Assembly: GCA_946011705.1 (NCBI GenBank)
Contig: CAMGCA010000014.1
Location: 1 to 15,863, forward strand
Source: an uncultured Clostridia bacterium
GTDB lineage: Bacteria > Bacillota > Clostridia > Oscillospirales > Oscillospiraceae
Direction of reading: 5' to 3'
Length of the DNA stretch: 15,863 nucleotides
Below the pieces are notes generated by a model, which worked only from the letters and a program-made list of their open reading frames with translations, made no database searches and had not been told where the DNA came from. Position numbers and translations under genes: made by a program. Shown here piece after piece: positions 14,311 to 15,863 of this stretch (the first letter of the stretch is position 1; every line of letters starts with the position of its first letter).

Positions 14311-14339
14311 AAAAAAAACCAGCCCTGCCGGGGATGGTT
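14311..14339 (-). terminator. Terminator-like hairpin with T8 between two divergent promoters
   Basis: AACCAGCCC (14317-14325) pairs with GGGATGGTT (14331-14339), with one mismatch and a 5-base loop. On the minus strand the stem runs into eight consecutive T residues (14318-14311). It would stop transcripts moving leftward from the luxS promoter region before they reach the deacetylase-like gene, or may be the end of a gene that has been lost. Confidence 0.45.
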
Positions 14340-14351
14340 CCCACAGCAAAC

Positions 14352-14380
14352 TTGCAAACCTGGGAAAACTGTGCTATGAT
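14352..14380 (+). promoter_or_regulatory. Sigma-A-type promoter of luxS-mtnN
   Basis: TTGCAA (14352-14357), a 17-base spacer and TATGAT (14375-14380, 5 of 6), with TG at 14372-14373 making an extended -10. luxS starts 40 bases downstream. No S-box or other SAM/SAH riboswitch fits in the short leader. Confidence 0.65.
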
Positions 14381-14419
14381 TTCGGAAAAGGGCGTTCCGC
14401 GCTGAAAAGGAAGGATATT

Positions 14420-14896
14420 ATGGAGAAAATCACCAGCTTTACCATTGACCACATCAAGCTCCGGCCCGGGCTGTATGTGTCCCGGAAGGACCGTGTGGGG
14501 GCGGAAACCGTCACCACCTTTGACCTGCGGCTGACGAATCCCAACGAAGAGCCGGTCATGAACACCGCCGAGGTCCACACCATCGAGCATCTGGGGGCCA
14601 CTTACCTGCGAAATGAGCCGCAGTGGAAGGACCGGGTTTTGTACTTTGGCCCCATGGGCTGCCGGACGGGCTTTTACCTGCTGCTGGCCGGGGACTATGA
14701 GTCCAAAGAAATTGTGCCGCTGGTGCTGGACTGCTTCCGCTTCATCCGGGACTACCGGGGTCAGGTGCCCGGGGCCTGCGCAAAAGACTGCGGAAATTAC
14801 CTGGACATGAATCTGCCCATGGCCAACTACTGGGGCGGGAGATACGCGGAGTTGCTGGAACAGATTGACGAAACCAGACTGGTTTACCCGGAGTAA
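14420..14896 (+). CDS. luxS: S-ribosylhomocysteine lyase LuxS
   Basis: The start at 14420 is preceded by AAGGAAGG (14407-14414); an open frame back to 14279 is not conserved and includes the promoter. The 158 residues match LuxS throughout: ITSFTIDHIKLRPGLYVS at the N-terminus, the metal-binding HTIEH (H53, E56, H57), GPMGCRTGFYLL with catalytic C81, and AKDCGNYLDMNL with third metal ligand C124. The enzyme cleaves S-ribosylhomocysteine into homocysteine and DPD, the precursor of the AI-2 signal. It is followed after 10 bases by mtnN, which makes its substrate, so the pair is a two-gene SAH-recycling operon. Whether AI-2 is used as a signal here cannot be told. Confidence 0.97.
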   Translation: MEKITSFTIDHIKLRPGLYVSRKDRVGAETVTTFDLRLTNPNEEPVMNTAEVHTIEHLGATYLRNEPQWKDRVLYFGPMGCRTGFYLLLAGDYESKEIVPLVLDCFRFIRDYRGQVPGACAKDCGNYLDMNLPMANYWGGRYAELLEQIDETRLVYPE

Positions 14897-14906
14897 GGAG
14901 AGAAAA

Positions 14907-15623
14907 ATGACAAAACTCGGCATTATCGGCGCCATGCAGGTGGAAGTGGAGATTCTGCTGGGCCGGATGGAAAACAAAACCACCCGCACCGTGGCGGGCA
15001 GCGAATTTTATGAGGGAACGCTGGAAGGGCTGCCTGCGGTGGTGGTGCAGTGCGGCGTGGGCAAGGTTAACGCGGCTCTGTGCGCCCAGATTCTGAGCAG
15101 CTGCTTTGGTGTGACCCATTTGGTAAACACGGGCATCGCGGGCTCCCTGTGTGCCCAGCTGGATATCGGCGATCTGGTGGTGAGCCAGGACGCCATGTAT
15201 CACGATTTTGACTGCGTGCATTTCGGCTATCCCTTCGGACGGGTGCCCGGCATGGATGTGACCGCGTTTCCGGCGGACGAGACTTTGGCGGCCTACGCCT
15301 TTGCCGCGGCGGAGGCTGTGAACCCCGGCCACACCCGCATGGGCCGGATTGCCAGCGGCGACAAATTCGTGGCGGAGAAAACCGTGAAGGACGCCATCAT
15401 CGCCTCCACCCAGGGCCTGTGCACCGAGATGGAGGGCGCTGCCATCGCCCAGACGGCCTATCGCAACGGCGTGCCCTTCGTGATTCTGCGGGCCATCTCC
15501 GACAAGGCCGACGACAGTGCCCGGATGGACTATCCCACCTTTGAACGCATTGCTGCCCACCGCTGCGCGGAGGTCACCTGCCGGCTGGCGAAGCATCTTG
15601 CGGAGGATACGGTAAATGCCTGA
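14907..15623 (+). CDS. mtnN: 5'-methylthioadenosine/S-adenosylhomocysteine nucleosidase
   Basis: The ATG at 14907 follows GGAGAG just after the luxS stop. An earlier in-frame ATG at 14865 lies inside luxS and is rejected. 238 residues, usual size for Pfs/MtnN. LGIIGAMQVEVE includes E13, equivalent to the general acid E12 of the E. coli enzyme. VNTGIAGSL (73-81), ASGDKF (149-154), CTEMEGAAIAQ (172-182, E174 and E176) and ISDKAD (197-202, D199) form the nucleoside site. It hydrolyses SAH to adenine and S-ribosylhomocysteine, feeding LuxS, and also cleaves MTA and 5'-deoxyadenosine. The last activity may matter for radical-SAM enzymes such as MiaB. Its stop overlaps the start of the next gene. 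Confidence 0.97.
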   Translation: MTKLGIIGAMQVEVEILLGRMENKTTRTVAGSEFYEGTLEGLPAVVVQCGVGKVNAALCAQILSSCFGVTHLVNTGIAGSLCAQLDIGDLVVSQDAMYHDFDCVHFGYPFGRVPGMDVTAFPADETLAAYAFAAAEAVNPGHTRMGRIASGDKFVAEKTVKDAIIASTQGLCTEMEGAAIAQTAYRNGVPFVILRAISDKADDSARMDYPTFERIAAHRCAEVTCRLAKHLAEDTVNA

Positions 15624-15863
15624 TCTGCGGAACCGGAGCTGGATTTCCCGGCTGTGCAACGGCGGGCTGCTGCTGATTGCCTGCCTGGCCTGCGGCATTC
15701 TGCTGGGGCTGAACGTTGCCTACAATGTGGTCATCACCGAAGCCTGGAAGGAGCAGGTGGTGATTCTGCCCGGGGCGGCCCGGGGGATGGGTCTGCTGGC
15801 TGTGACAAATCTTCTCACCATCGGGGCGGGCCTTCTGCCCCAAAAACCCAGAGCGGGGGAGAA
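15616..15863 (+). CDS. Hypothetical two-helix membrane protein (partial, C-terminus outside window)
   Basis: The frame from ATG 15616 is open to the right edge (82 codons visible). It starts inside the last codons of mtnN (8-base overlap), with CGGAGG at 15601-15606 nine bases upstream, so it is translationally coupled. The sequence MPDLRNRSWISRL leads to a hydrophobic helix at about 17-38 (GGLLLIACLACGILLGLN). A second hydrophobic segment is at about 56-75, and then basic residues (PQKPRAG). I do not recognise the family. Position suggests co-transcription with luxS-mtnN; no function is proposed. Confidence 0.7.
   Translation, partial: MPDLRNRSWISRLCNGGLLLIACLACGILLGLNVAYNVVITEAWKEQVVILPGAARGMGLLAVTNLLTIGAGLLPQKPRAGE

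Noticed and set aside
14279..14419. N-terminal extension of LuxS
   Set aside because: It would translate through the promoter and an A-rich hairpin, and known LuxS proteins begin at the IT-S-F-x-x-DH segment.
14742..15698. A 318-codon minus-strand open frame
   Set aside because: It is the antisense shadow of luxS and mtnN, both of which have full catalytic motifs on the plus strand.
1..15863. CRISPR array, tRNA or rRNA genes, riboswitch, IS or prophage
   Set aside because: No regularly spaced repeats, cloverleaf sequences, conserved rRNA stretches, transposase or integrase frames were seen in reading both strands.

Overview
The window looks like chromosome of a Gram-positive, low-branching anaerobe of the class Clostridia, most likely an Oscillospiraceae-type gut bacterium. 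This is an inference from the division proteins (SepF, DivIVA), an endonuclease-type MutL without any MutH, the mutS-mutL-miaA-hfq gene order, Gram-positive ribosome binding sites, fairly high GC in most genes, and a GTAGGGCGG palindromic repeat of a kind I recall from this group. No plasmid, phage, IS, CRISPR, tRNA or rRNA signature was seen.

Layout. Positions 1-1833 (minus strand) carry, in transcription order, yggS (PLP homeostasis), sepF (Z-ring anchor, reading frame broken in a poly-G linker) and the start of divIVA, which runs off the left edge. A strong terminator (1904-1940) separates them from a long minus-strand operon that begins at 8914: mutS, a CPBP intramembrane protease, mutL, a CrtO-like membrane protein, miaA, and a 45-residue remnant of hfq. 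These genes abut or overlap by a few bases. Upstream of mutS, after a 177-base gap holding a long imperfect palindrome, is miaB, which carries an unusual C-terminal ASCH domain.

The 380-base gap at 10931-11310 is a divergent promoter region. To its right, on the plus strand, is an AT-richer tyrosine phosphatase gene (11311-11883). It converges on a DUF1653 gene, and upstream of that lies a large membrane-anchored, polysaccharide-deacetylase-like protein (both minus). From 14228 the plus strand has a good promoter followed by luxS, mtnN and a partial two-helix membrane protein.

How they work together. MutS and MutL are the mismatch-repair pair. MiaA and MiaB make the ms2i6A37 modification of tRNA in two successive steps. 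MtnN and LuxS recycle S-adenosylhomocysteine and release the AI-2 precursor. SepF and DivIVA act in division and pole placement.

Most worth a second look: the hfq gene with a clean in-frame loss of about 31 codons covering the Sm1 core; the MiaB-ASCH fusion; a palindromic repeat that has become coding sequence inside the MutL linker; the poly-G-rich broken SepF linker; and a deacetylase-like protein that seems to lack the expected metal-binding Asp pair.
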